In this document: in pieces, positions 1-10,424 of the stretch
How positions within the stretch are numbered: the first letter of the stretch is position 1
Layout: each line of letters opens with the position of its first letter
NCBI GenBank assembly: GCA_010909165.1
Contig: MU008203.1
Location: forward strand, 372,001 to 436,000
Origin: Anthoceros angustus
Taxonomy: Eukaryota > Streptophyta > Anthocerotopsida > Anthocerotales > Anthocerotaceae
Direction of reading: 5' to 3'
DNA: 64,000 nucleotides
The notes under the pieces: generated by a model
What the model was told of the DNA's origin: nothing
Seen by the model: the letters and a program-made list of their open reading frames with translations, nothing else
Database searches by the model: none
Program-made: the position numbers and the translations under genes

Positions 1-959
1 GGGGTCTTGTAATAACGCATCTGCAGTAACACGTGTCCCAGTTCAGTCTGGTGACTATAACAGACAACGCAAATGGACACAGGTCTGGCCGAACCTCACC
101 TGTCTGATCACATCCATGACGGCCTCGAGAGACAGGTACTCGTTGTTCTGAACGGAGTCCCACAGGTCCTGCACCAGGCAACAAGGAATGTATCATGGTC
201 TAGAATACAGTCGAGTCATGCTTGATCTGGTGGACGCAACCTACCACATGACTGACGAATTTGCGAGTCTCCGCATCAAAGGTCATGATCGAGACACCAG
301 TGAACACCAGCTTAGGTCTCCAAGGCAGCAGCTCGAAATTGAGGGTCATGGTCCACCGAGTTGTGATCTCATTGGGGCCTGTCTGCCAGCACCGGTACCT
401 CTGCAAAAGCTTAGCACCTGGGCGGAAGGAATGCAAGAGCGAGCCTGAGCCTCGCAATGAAGGCTTCCTGAACCCAAACCTGGCGGACTGTGTGAAGCTC
501 GAACAGGGGACGGAAGAGAACACGGAGCATGCCGATGTTGAACAGATACCAGTCCAGCGTCTCGTACCGGGTGAGTGGGTCCTTGAACACCACATTCTGA
601 GCGTACATGCTCTTGTCTATCCCCTGCTCATCGAACAAGTGCACCAGGTCCTTCTCCAGAAACGCCACCAGTTCCTGTGCCACATCCTGGGGAGCCTCTA
701 CATCCACATCCACCGCGTTCATCGGCCGAGGAGCTCCGCTGAATGCACGGCAGGTGAGTGACGCAGTGCTGCATTGCTCCAACACGGGAGACCTATTCGA
801 ATTAGAGGAGACCGCTGCATTCTTGCTTAGTCTGAGGAAAGGACGACGCGAGGCAGCTACAGCTCTGCCGCGCAAGTTCTGCACTGCAGCCTGCTGCGGA
901 AAGCCGTCAGGATTGCAAGACAGGAGAGATGGCACCCTGGAACTCGACAAGACAGCCAT
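1..959 (-). CDS. DUF2358-SOUL heme-binding-like protein, plastid, 3' part off window
   Basis: Exons read on the minus strand are 959-480, 400-245, 168-100 and 20-1, the last running off the window. All introns are GT-AG and the frame stays open. The start chosen is ATG at 959; an in-frame ATG at 1010 is possible. About the first 60 residues are rich in Ser, Arg and Ala with few acidic residues, like a chloroplast transit peptide. Next comes a DUF2358 domain (LFDEQGID, YNVVFKDPLTRY-like and TRWTM motifs), which in plants is a lipocalin/NTF2-like cap. The final visible residues MRYYKTP match the start of a SOUL domain (YKTPDLE-type motif). Plant proteins with this two-domain order are chloroplast or plastoglobule proteins thought to bind tetrapyrroles. 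The family call is firm; heme binding here is inferred, since most of the SOUL domain lies outside the window. Confidence 0.85.
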
Positions 960-1397
960 GTTGCACTGCACTGCACCCACGTCTGCTTCTCGACTTAAGC
1001 ATTTTTCCATCCAAGAGTGTTTCGTTTTTATGCGGTGGAGAGAAACTTGCTATAACGATCAGTTCACGTAAGAGAGAGCCAAAACAGTTACATCGTCGGT
1101 GTTCCAGAGCAGATCTCACTAGAGAAAACACGGTCAGGGACAAGTCGTCAAGGGTTCTGCGAAACATTGCTGAAACAACAGAGTTCCTCCACAGCCAGGT
1201 TTCATGAGCAAAAGGCACCTTTTTCTCCATAAATTTCAAAGAGTCCCGAAATCGCTATTCGAAAAACAGAATAGCTGTCAATTGCTTGTGTGGACCACGA
1301 AAAATGCCTTCAGAATGAGAGGCAAGCGTGACAAGATCCTTAACAGTTGGCAGACACATGTAAAACAACGGCTCCCTGGCAAGCTCTTAAGCAGAAT

Positions 1398-1953
1398 CTA
1401 AATTCCAGAAGACCCTCCTGATAATTGGGTGACTTGTATACTTGCCTTCCCTAACAATGAGGTCCCGCTAGGCTTCAGAACTGCAGGTGCGTGGACTGAA
1501 AGATCTCGACGCACACCCGCACCTTCTGAGGGGTAGATGCTGTAGAGCTCCCACACTCCTGGCAACTCCTCATACGGACCGACCTCTGCGATGCTGGGCT
1601 TTTCCCCCACTGTGCACCGAGGTCGTGAAACAAGTCCCTCGTTGTGTCACACAAAGCTCTTTCACGCGCTGATATGACCTCTTGTCCGGCTTGAAGATTG
1701 GAGAAGCATTAACTTGGTATCACCACATGCCTCGGAGAACAGCTTGCCCTACAAGAGGGTCTTCAAACGAGGAGCAGAATCCAAACACCCTTCCTGGAAG
1801 CCCGCTCGGAGGATTACTAAACTCGTACATCCGCGTTCTCTGATATCTACTACTCTTCGCATCGTAGGGTTGTAGCTCTGAACCATCCATGAGGTCCCCC
1901 TCCGATGCCGGGAGCTCCTCTTGGGAATCGCATCCCTCAATTACACAGTTCAC
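1398..1953 (-). CDS. Possible gene of unknown family, two open segments
   Basis: Two open minus-strand segments look more protein-like than the surrounding sequence. One is about 1953-1790, acidic then basic, ending near a GT at SGLPGR. The other is about 1610-1398 and contains VGPYEELPGVWELYSIYP, which reads like a folded conserved plant domain. A plausible acceptor (TGCACAG) lies near 1612 and a GC-type donor (AAG/GCAAGT) near 1443. I do not recognise the family and could not fix a complete exon chain. The segments could be one gene between the SOUL and Ycf20-like genes, all on the same strand, or relics. Confidence 0.3.
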
Positions 1954-1996
1954 CTCATTGGTCCACCCTAGGCAGCCTACATAAGCAGCTAGCTAG

Positions 1997-2521
1997 CTAG
2001 CTTCCCAGCTTGAATGCGTCCACAAACAGGCCAAACGAGAAACCTGCTTTCCAGTAGTTGAGCATTTTGAACAAGTTCTGCACTCTCTTCCCCATGGGCA
2101 TGGCTGGCTTCCGGTACAGCACGTACCCGATTCCCTCTATCACGGCAACCATGATTCCTGCAGCCAGCACATCCCAGTCCCCAGTCTGCCCTAGCACCGT
2201 CGCCAACGCGTTTGCGGAATAGAAACCCAAGAGCACAAGAAAGATCTTCACGGGCAGGTCCTTGCGAAAATCGTTGAGCTTCCCGAACAGCTGCCGCTGT
2301 CTTTCTCCAATAATTCTGCCCAGGCGAGTGGTGCCATTCATGCTCACATTCTCCTCCTGCCCATCGTTGCTTCCAGGGTTGTTGTTGAGCACGCAGATGA
2401 TTCTCCCCCAACCCACCCGCCTCCCGGCGACCCTGCTCACCTTCCAGGCTCCCTCGCTCAGGCTTCTATTCCTGGGCGGACCCAGCCACCCCGTGTGCCA
2501 CACGGCGAGCCCAGCTGCCAT
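1997..2521 (-). CDS. NPQ6: Ycf20-like protein (DUF565), NPQ6 type
   Basis: A single open frame of 174 codons starts at ATG 2521. The N-terminal 55 residues are Arg/Ser/Gly-rich and read as a chloroplast transit peptide. The core has TRLGRIIGERQRQL followed by two hydrophobic segments (about residues 92-110 and 117-135) with the DUF565 hallmark GQTGDWDVLAAGI between them. It ends with LNYWKAGFSFGLFVDAFKL, as in the land-plant Ycf20-like protein NPQ6. Arabidopsis NPQ6 mutants are altered in non-photochemical quenching; the biochemical role is unknown. No intron is needed. The gene is divergent from the glycine-rich gene, with 208 bp between the two ATGs. Confidence 0.85.
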   Translation of the reverse strand: MAAGLAVWHTGWLGPPRNRSLSEGAWKVSRVAGRRVGWGRIICVLNNNPGSNDGQEENVSMNGTTRLGRIIGERQRQLFGKLNDFRKDLPVKIFLVLLGFYSANALATVLGQTGDWDVLAAGIMVAVIEGIGYVLYRKPAMPMGKRVQNLFKMLNYWKAGFSFGLFVDAFKLGS

Positions 2522-2729
2522 CGCGCGCTGGATGGGCGCATGTAATGTCGCTGCACACGGGTGTCAGGTGACGAACCGAAGCGGGAGGTGGTTCGGCTCC
2601 GAGGCTGGGCCGAAGCTGGCGCACGTCCTGCCAGCGCAACTTCTCTGTTCTTCTCCTGTTCCGCTCTGCTGATCTCGCCTCCCCGGCGCGAGCCTGCGAG
2701 CGAAGGGAAGCGAAGCTTGGTGCGGCGGG
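2522..2729. promoter_or_regulatory. Shared divergent promoter
   Basis: Only 208 bp separate the start codons of the Ycf20-like gene (minus) and the glycine-rich gene (plus). Both 5' leaders and promoters must fit here or overlap the opposite transcription unit. The stretch is GC-rich and shows no obvious TATA box, as is common for plant housekeeping and plastid genes. Confidence 0.5.
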
Positions 2730-3813
2730 ATGGGGAGGGACGACGGGGACAAGGGCTGGCTATGGCGCCTGCCGACAATCGAGACTCCGGAGTGGGGGAA
2801 GCTCGGCCCGGCGTTCGGTTACGGCATTGGGTGCGGAATTGGAGTCGGAGCTGGTGTCGTCGGTGGTGCGTGTCTCACAACATTTTTCTGCTTCATTTTC
2901 GTTTCATGCATCTTTCGGAGCTGCAGAATCCGGCATCCAGGCTTGCCCGCGTGTTCTTCTTGGTGTGCTGATTGATTCAGTTTGGATTTTGAACTGGCAG
3001 TCGGTTTTTTTACTACAGTAGGATCGTCTAGGTCTTTCTCTCTCCTTTCTTGTCCGAATTCCTGCTAGAATGCTTGTGGTTTCCTGTCTCGGTAGCAGAG
3101 GATTGTATTAGGAGCTAAGACTCCAGCCATTGGCAGTTACTTCTTGGTGTGCCTGCTGTAATGGATTGATTCAGTTTGGATTTTGAACTGGCAGTCCGTT
3201 TTTCTACACTGAGGATCATCTAGGTCTTCCATTCTCCTTTCTTGTCCGAATTCCTGCTGCAATACTAGTGGTTTCCTGTTTCGGTAGTAGAGGAGTGCGA
3301 TTAGGAGCTAAGACTCCAGCCAGTGGCAGTTACTTGCTAAGCCTGTTTAGTGAAAGAGGTTGAGAGTGGAGCAAAGTAGGCCATACTCCATCAAAACAGC
3401 AATTGGTATCAATCCATGTGTGTCTGTGTTGCAGGAGCCGGCTTGGGGTTCGGATTCCCCGGGTTGCAGTTTGGAGTTGGAGTTGGCGCGGGTTGCGGCC
3501 TAGGCGTGGGGTTTGGTTATGGTTTGGGAAGGGGGAGAGCTTATGATGAAACTTCTCGCTACAGCAATATCGGAAAGCCCGGCCCCAGGCGGCAGAATCA
3601 TTCCGCCACAAGCGGGTGAGAGATTCTTTTTGTCGGTTGCTTGATTAAAAGCTCTGAATCTTGATCAAGACTTTCTTAGCGTGCGGCATCTCACATCGAT
3701 CCTCGTTCTACTGCAGGGCGGAGCTGGGAGCAATGTTTGATGACTTGATAGCTGGAATCAGGTCAGCTTTCGAGGGTGCTGCAGACGATGGAGATAAAAG
3801 GCGGAGAAGATAG
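2730..3813 (+). CDS. Conserved glycine-rich plant protein
   Basis: Three exons were reconstructed: 2730-2865, 3435-3615 and 3717-3813, with GT-AG introns of 569 and 101 bp and matching phases. The product is about 137 residues. It begins with a tryptophan-containing segment (GWLWRLPTIETPEWGKLGPAFG), followed by alternating GxG hydrophobic stretches that could form one or two glycine-zipper membrane segments. Next are GFGYGLGRG, a YDETSRYSNIGK motif and an acidic then basic C terminus (ADDGDKRRRR). This order occurs in an uncharacterised family present throughout land plants. I know of no experimental function. Intron 1 carries a tandem duplication. The gene converges on the TBL gene, leaving 152 bp between the stops. 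Confidence 0.75.
2957..3335 (+). repeat. Tandem duplication inside intron
   Basis: Two head-to-tail copies, 2957-3140 (184 bp) and 3141-3335, lie within intron 1 of the glycine-rich gene. Both contain TTCTTGGTGTG, GATTCAGTTTGGATTTTGAA, TTGTCCGAATTCCTGCT and GGAGCTAAGACTCCAGCCA in the same order. They differ by scattered substitutions and a few short indels. Confidence 0.9.
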
Positions 3814-3965
3814 TGCTTAGTTTTGCGTTTCATAAACGCATCCATGTGAAAGAAAGCTCAGGGGAGATCCGGAGTACCTATAGAACTGAATTCTTCATGT
3901 ATACTAATGATTGTGACTTTTACTCAAAGAGGGAGTACAGACTGGGACCACCTCGATTCGGATTT

Positions 3966-5534
3966 CTATGCCGGATAGGCATGAGGGAGGAGGAGGAGGG
4001 CGTTGTAGAAGAGCTCCAGGGTGACATCCAGGGGACCCGGCAAGCAGTAATGCAGGCAGTCCTTTGGTGGGCTGGCGTGAGCTTCCGGCCGCAGATTCAC
4101 GGGGATGGCCACATCCAGGAAGATGTAGCCCATGGCGTCCGTCATCTCATGGGCCAGCTCGTTCTGCTGCTCATACTCTCCCCAGTGGTGTGGAAGCTTC
4201 TCCATGGACGCCGGGGTCGTCAAAGGAACCCCGGTTTCCACGCTGCAATTCAGGTGGCCTGCCAAGCTGCGAAGTGAGTCCCAGTCTTAGGCAGCAGGGA
4301 TGGCGTACTTCGGCCAGGCTTACCTCGTGGTGTGCTGCGGTAAAACACTTGCACGCTGGGATAGCGAGCCTGCAAGACATGGTACGTGTTGCGCAGAGTC
4401 TCGGTGTAGTTCCCGTCGCCCTCGAAATGCGCGCCTCTGTTGAGCAAGAGCAGCGAGACGTTCCACTGGTGCATCAGGTGGATCCACGGGAACTCCGTGA
4501 ATCCTGACTTCTCTCGCAGCCATTTGAGGTGGACTGTGTTGAGAGAAAGTCGGTCATTCCTCACAAAGCCCGCGTAGAAGCCTCCGTCTACGACGTCCGC
4601 GCACAAACGGTATCTGGTTTGCACCGTTCTGTCGTTCCGGAGAGGGACCTGGACGCCTGTGGTGTTAGGTTCAGCGTAGTCCATTAGCATGTAGTACACT
4701 TCCTGGCTGATGGAGTCCCCGACAATTAAAATGTTCCTGCTGCCAACTCTCCTGACCAGTTCAAGTGCAGAACAGCAGTAACCAGTTCAATCTTCCATCA
4801 CGATTCTGGTTTCCCTCGCGTGAGACCTGCAGCAGTTCAAGAGTTGAGCAATTGATACCAACCTGCAGAAATCATGCCTATTGAAAGGCATCAACGGACA
4901 GGTTTCATCCGTCTTCCACTGCCACTTCAGGTCCTCCCTCACCTGACAAAGCATGGCCTCCCGGGGCCAGATGAGATCGGGTTCTTCAAAATTCAAGGAT
5001 ACAAAGTTGTAAGATGTTTGATACATAGCTGAGATGGGAGCTGCTTGTGGAAAAACCTTCCAGTTGCCTCCTTCTGCAGCAATTTCATTTGCCTTCATTC
5101 CGGAAACAGCTCCTGGGGTAGAATTGTGCCATCTCTTGTCGCACCATTCATAAACCTCTGCCCCCCACACCTTGGGAGGGATGTACCTGGGTGTGTTGTT
5201 GTAAACCCATCTTCCTGTACGTCTGGATATATGTACAAACCACATTGAGTCATCCCTCAACCACGATTCATGTGTCTCCTAGAAGAAGAAGGACTTTGTG
5301 GACAGGATGTTACCCGAAGCACTCGAGATGTTTCCTGAACTCCTCTGCAGCCTTCGCAGGCAAAAAAGTGCCCCGGCCTTGATGCGAGTTTCTGACTCCA
5401 ATGCTCAGAGTCATGCGCTCCGCAGCCAGTTCGATCTCCAATATCTGAATCACTTGTATGATTGAAATTAGAATTGCAGCCGTGATTAGAGCCAGAGCGA
5501 GCTTCCGAAACGCACTCATGTTAGCAACCAACAT
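3966..5534 (-). CDS. Trichome birefringence-like (TBL) PC-esterase, wall polysaccharide O-acetyltransferase family
   Basis: Four exons on the minus strand: 5534-5314, 5222-4863, 4751-4324 and 4258-3966. All are GT-AG with phases that add to an exact 434-codon frame (433 residues). An N-terminal membrane anchor (about residues 8-30) follows a short cytosolic tail, giving a type II Golgi topology. The catalytic GDS motif is VGDS(I)SQ at about residues 203-208. The distal DxxH motif is DCLHYCLPG, with Asp403 and His406. Between them are the usual Cys and Trp pairs. TBL proteins transfer acetyl groups to xylan, mannan, xyloglucan or pectin in the Golgi; the substrate cannot be told from sequence. 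The length fits the family. Splicing to the acceptor at 5223 rather than the upstream AG at 5279 was chosen because only it preserves frame. Confidence 0.88.
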
Positions 5535-6687
5535 CTTGCCGTCCCCCTGCCCCAGCGTCGCGCAGCATGACACTGATGTATAAGGAGCGAGGGAGACAGA
5601 GCCAGAAAGCCGTTGGCTTGCATTCCATGCGACGCCTCTTCCATTGTTTTTACCTTTCTCTTGAAACAGAATCTTGTAGTACAATAGGCTTCTTTCTGCT
5701 CAAAGCTGCAGGGCTGTGGGAACCGTGGGGCCGAGGGCGATTCACATCCCTTGGCATCGCAGAACCGATAATCAATGGGGCGTACTCACACGCAGATTTC
5801 CAGAACAGACTAATCGATTAGATTAGCCAACTGCACCTCTTGCAATGCAAGCCAAGGACAACAGTATCCCCTGGCTCCGCCTGTGGATTGGACCGACAAC
5901 CATGACCGAGCCAGTAATGCATTGGCAATTGCTGGTGTGGGAGTTGGAACTGGTCTTCTGAATTTGTACAGTAATACGTCTTGCATATGTCACTGTACCA
6001 GCTCCAATGCTGTTGTGAAAGTGATCAGCTCCGGTTTTGTACAACACGCTGTGCAACTACCTGTTGCAACTGCCGTTGTTGAAGTCGTCAGCTCACTTGT
6101 CCAGTACGCTTTTGCCTGCCGGCCTTCCAGGAATTGGTTGTATCACCAGCTCACCAAGCCCTAACCACCCTCGGCCAAAACCAGAATCCTTTGTGACTAC
6201 TCTAATGCCGATGTGGCAGAATGCTGGATCCCGCCCCGTTGATGCATCACGCTCACAAACTCGCAGATGAAGGGGGCGGTGATTAAAGCAATTGCAATTC
6301 CAAGGCAACTCTCCCTCGGAATTGCCCAGCCCGAAGCTTGCCCCGAGAATGATGCGGAAGGTTCTTTGATCAGACCTAGGGGGAACAGGCTCCCTGTTTG
6401 AGGCCCGAAGAGTCGATCCATCACAGATGCATCGCACCTCAATCATACATTGTGTTTTGGAATGCATCATGCATTCTTGCTAACCACGGTAGCGAGGAAC
6501 AAGGGGCCCAGTTAGAGTCCGGTTGACGTGTGGTTATCGGATTCCGTGGACATGGAAAGGATAGGCCTACATGCACAGAGGCTGTCACAGGCTGCGGCCA
6601 CAGCCGTGGGCTCTTGTTGTTTGAATCTGGTGCAGCTGCATATTCTGTGGGCACTGGTTGATGTAGTGTAGGATCAGGCACGCGGGG
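5535..6687. other. Intergenic, divergent promoters
   Basis: This 1.15 kb gap lies between the divergent TBL and SRRP1-like genes. Short open frames occur but none resembles a known protein. It should hold the 5' leaders and promoters of both genes. I see no repeat family from the middle of the window in it. Confidence 0.5.
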
Positions 6688-8900
6688 ATGGCAATGTTTG
6701 CGGCGTCCATCCAGCCGCCGTTTTGTGTGAGCGGGAGGCAGCGCCTGGTGTCCTCCCCGCCGGCCTGCTGCGGGGCGTTTTCATTTGCATCCGCGCCTTG
6801 TGCGGGAGGCAGCAATGCGGCGGGCCTGGACTGGAGGGCGGAGCTGGGCTGGTTGCAATCCGGTAGGGCGGTAGGAGCAGATGCAGCGGGGAGCCATGGC
6901 AGGGGAATGGTGCAGGTCTGGGCCACGGCGGCCAACACGGAGGCCGGGGTGGCGGTGCAGGAGGAGAAGGCAGCTGAGGTGATTCTGGCAGCAGGGGGGC
7001 TGGGAGACGGGGCTGCCAAGGCGCACGAGGATGCGGAGCCGGTGGAGAAGAAAGATGGGGTTGCAGGTGCAGCGGAAGAGGTCCCGGGGGCTAAGGAGGC
7101 TAAGGAGACTAAGGAGGCCAAGGTGAAGAGTCCGGAGAAGCCGGCCAAGGTGAAGCGGGTATGGTATCTCACTCTGGACGGAAGAGTGGAATGGTGGTGG
7201 TGGTTTTGGATGTGTTGTGGCTGCTCACTCTTGCACAACAGAGAGCTGCAGATTGGAAGAAAGCAGTTGAGTTTGTGAAGACTGGAGCAATCCATGATGG
7301 GAAAGTGGAGGGCTCCAACACCGGAGGACTCCTGGTGCGGTACCTTTCGCTCCTGGGGTTCCTTCCGCTGTCGCAGCTGGATTGGAGCCGGGTGCCTGAA
7401 GGTGAATTTCTGTCCTGCAAGTGGTGTGGTCGTGCTTTGTGCGAGTAGGAATGAGTTTAGGGAGCAAAGCCGTGTGGTCGGTTGCTGTGAAGAGACTTTT
7501 GCTTAGCTCATTCTTCTTCTGATGTGCAGACGGAAGTAAGACCATAGTGGATGTCGCGAAGGGCCTGGTCGGGGAGACTGTGAAAGTGAAGGTACTGCTC
7601 AGCTTCCTATGTAAGCCTGGCATGTGGTTTTCGTTGCATGTCTGTTGACAATGAAGGAGTACAGTGGCTTTTGCTTTTTGGTATGCGAGCAGGCCATCAC
7701 GCCGTATTCTGAAAGAACCAGGAGTTGAATACATCTGCAGATCATAGAGGCCAACGACGAGACCAAAAGGTTGATTTTCTCCGAGAAGCAGGCAATCGTT
7801 TGGCAGAATCTGAGAGACATCAACGTGGGTGATTTTTTTGAAGGTGTGGTGAATTCAGTCACCGACTACGGTGCCTTTGTGAACCTCAAATTCCCTGATG
7901 GTGATTCCGACGCTAAGACTCTCTCTCATTCATGAACTGATTTTGGTCCCTGGGAGCTATGCTTTGAAATATGGATTCCCCACTATAGGCTCACCGGTGG
8001 AGAGTTTGTTTGCAGGCTCATATAAAGTCAGTGGCCTCGTACACATATCGGAGTTGTCCTGGAACATGGTGAAGGACCCCAAAACTGTCGTCCAAGTTGG
8101 ACAGGAAGTGAAGGTGAAAGTGGTCACCGTTGACAGGTGAGTGAGTGTCTGGCTATGAAGAGCAGGTCCTCCAGAGTACACCGCTCCTGCCAGCTGATGC
8201 CTAAGGCTTTGCACCTGTAGGGAAAAGGGAAGGCTGGCACTGTCACTGAAACAGCTGGAAGCTGATCCACTGTTTGAGACGTTGGATACTCTAATGCCGG
8301 TGGAAGCACCAGGAGACACGCCCTCGCCCTCGTGCGAAGACAGTCCTTCCGACGTCCCTGACACTCCACTGGCTGGTCTGGAGGTGATCTGCGAAGAGCT
8401 CCTGAAAGAGGAAGGGTAAGCAGCCAACAAGAATCCCGTCCCCTTCCTGCTTGTCCCTGTTCTTCTTCAAGTCACCCTCCTCTCTCTTGTGCAGCGTAAC
8501 CGCAGTCACCCTCGGTAGACAAGCGAGCGAGAAGCGCGTGGTATCACAAGACCTGGAGCTGTGGGTTTCTAATGTAAGTCCGGGTTCTCCTGCCTATGAA
8601 CAGTCCCTGATTCGTCACCCAGGCTGCCCTCGTCCCTCCTAGGAACTCACGTAAGCTAGCTGTTGACCTGGGCAGGAACGGGTGGAAGATGGCTCGTTTA
8701 CCCTCCTGGCCCGAGCTGGCCGCCAGGTACAGCACCCAACCCGACACATGAAACACATGGGACCAGCCCTCGAGCTGCCCCTCCTTTTCTAACGTCATCT
8801 CTCCCTCCTCCCGCAGGTCCAAGAAGTACATGTAACCACGACCCTGGACAAGGAGGGCATCAAAGCTGCGGTGCAAAGAGTAACAGGAAGAGTTGAATAG
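6688..8900 (+). CDS. SRRP1: Chloroplast S1-domain RNA-binding protein, SRRP1 type
   Basis: Nine exons: 6688-7158, 7242-7401, 7530-7591, 7741-7900, 8016-8136, 8221-8415, 8495-8573, 8676-8726 and 8817-8900. Together they give an uninterrupted 461-codon frame. Exon 1 encodes a transit peptide and a long Ala/Glu/Lys-rich linker (to residue 157). S1 domain 1 follows (GAIHDGKVEGSNTGGLLVRY), then a more canonical S1 domain 2 (VGDFFEGVV..DYGAFVNL..GLVHISELSW). The C-terminal domain has the family motifs LEVICEELLKEEG, KRVVSQDLELW and LARAGRQVQEVHVTTTL. These match Arabidopsis At3g23700/SRRP1, which binds chloroplast RNA and affects intron splicing and 5S rRNA processing. Length and exon count are normal. 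The acidic and basic KEAKETKEAK run is unusual but in frame. Confidence 0.9.
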
Positions 8901-9314
8901 AGACTTTGTTAGACTAGGCGCAAGACCAAGGCCCTCTGTGCAACCCAGCAATACAGCGTCCCTGCATTGGGGTACGAATTTTGTCTCGAAACACTCCCAT
9001 GTCGGCCACAGAAACCCGCTTTTACAGAGTGTATTAGAGACCACGCCCGTCGAGGTTCCCGAGACGGACCAGGCTGAGTCCGCCCGTCCTTGACACTTCC
9101 GGATAACCCCGGATCTAAAGAAAGACCCAAACACGACATGAATAAAGAGGAAAAACGACATGGAAGAAGCTTTGGAACCTCCAATGCATGTGAGATTCTG
9201 AGCTCCGCTCCGTCGGATTCCGAGTGCAGCTCCTACCGATTTGAATCGCTGGGCACCATCCGCAGCAAAATCAAACCCTTTTGGAGTGGTGGAAGATTTG
9301 AAATCTGAGATTTG
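8901..9314. other. Intergenic
   Basis: This 414 bp spacer lies between two genes in the same direction. It must contain the 3' end of the SRRP1-like gene and the promoter and leader of the kinase. No further gene is recognised. Confidence 0.5.
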
Positions 9315-10421
9315 ATGGTGATGATCGGAGTGGTCTGGGAGGCGTCAATGTGGAGGTGGGTGAGGCGCAGAATTGCGAGACTGTGCCGGGGCGAAAGCGG
9401 GAGGAAGGCGGGGCGGGGGCTGCGGCGGCGGCGGGTCTTCACCCTGATCGAGCTGAGCGACGCGACCAAGGGCTTCAGCAGGAAGCAGAAGCTGGGGGAA
9501 GGCGGGTTCGGGTGCGTGTTCCGGGGCGTGCTGGCGGACGGGACTCCCGTGGCCGTGAAGAGATGCTCGCGGAGGGAGATGGAGGGGAAGGAGAAGGAGA
9601 AGAAGGGGCAGGCGCAGAAGGAGTTCCTGGCGGAGGTGGCTTTGATCGCGCAGCTGCGGCACCAGAACCTGGTCCCGCTCCGGGGCTGGTGCCGGGAGAA
9701 CTCGGAGCTCCTGCTGGTGTACGACTTCATGCCCAACGGGTCCCTGGACCGGCTGCTGGCGGACGCCGTGCTGCCCTGGCCGCAGCGCTGCCTGCTGGTG
9801 CTGGACATCGCCGCGGCGTTGCACTTCCTGCACTTCCTGTGCCGCCGCCGCATCGTGCACCGGGACGTGAAGAGCAGCAACGTGCTGATCGACGGCGGGA
9901 TGCGCGCGCGGCTCGGGGACTTCGGCATGGCCATGCCCATGGAGCACGACTGCACCAGCGTGGCCGGCACCACGGGCTACCTGGCGCCCGAGGCCGTGTA
10001 CTGCCTCAAGGCCACGGACAAGATGGACGTGTTCAGCTTCGGGGTCCTGGTGCTGGAGATCCTGACGGGGCGGGGGCCCGTGGACATGGCGCGGCCGCCG
10101 GAGGAGGCCATTCTCATCGACTGGGTCTGGGAACTGCATAAGGCCGGGAGGTTGCTGGACGCCGCCGATCCCAGGCTGGGCGGGAAGTACAAGGCAGAGG
10201 AGATGTCGCGCCTGCTGCAGCTCGGGCTCGTCTGCTCCCACCCCGACCCCGCCGTCCGCCCCGGGATGGATACCGTCATGGACGTGGTGAATCTGGAGGC
10301 CGCCGTGCCGCCCTTACCCGACTCCCGCCCCCTGCCCTTCTTCACTGTCATGCCCAACAGCCGCGCCGGGGATTCCTGCTCTCCTTCCCCCTCGCCGCCT
10401 CGGATTCGGCCTCGGAGATGA
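9315..10421 (+). CDS. Receptor-like cytoplasmic Ser/Thr kinase, intronless
   Basis: One exon of 368 codons from ATG 9315; the codon before it is TTG. There is no signal peptide, extracellular domain or clear membrane segment. The first 40 residues are Arg-rich. The kinase domain has all key motifs: P-loop GEGGFG (about 61-66), VAVK lysine (about 82), HRDVKSSN catalytic loop (about 188), DFG (about 207), TTGYLAPE activation segment end, and DVFSFGVLVLEILTGR. The RD-type loop and FT..EL..AT.GFS entry motif place it in the plant RLK/Pelle group, closest in style to lectin-RLK or RLCK kinases. It likely relays signals from a partner receptor at the membrane; the partner is unknown. Codon use is strongly GC3, which creates a long meaningless antisense frame. 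Confidence 0.88.
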   Translation: MVMIGVVWEASMWRWVRRRIARLCRGESGRKAGRGLRRRRVFTLIELSDATKGFSRKQKLGEGGFGCVFRGVLADGTPVAVKRCSRREMEGKEKEKKGQAQKEFLAEVALIAQLRHQNLVPLRGWCRENSELLLVYDFMPNGSLDRLLADAVLPWPQRCLLVLDIAAALHFLHFLCRRRIVHRDVKSSNVLIDGGMRARLGDFGMAMPMEHDCTSVAGTTGYLAPEAVYCLKATDKMDVFSFGVLVLEILTGRGPVDMARPPEEAILIDWVWELHKAGRLLDAADPRLGGKYKAEEMSRLLQLGLVCSHPDPAVRPGMDTVMDVVNLEAAVPPLPDSRPLPFFTVMPNSRAGDSCSPSPSPPRIRPRR

Positions 10422-10424
10422 GAC

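Noticed and set aside
5260-5278. AG at 5280-5279 as the acceptor of TBL exon 2
   Set aside because: It would put the exon in a phase that meets a stop within seven codons; the AG at 5224-5223 keeps the frame and joins family-like sequence.
9345-10241. Long antisense open frame (298 codons) across the kinase gene
   Set aside because: GC3-rich sense codons remove stops from the other frames. The product is a low-complexity His/Gln/Pro/Arg string, while the sense strand encodes a complete kinase.
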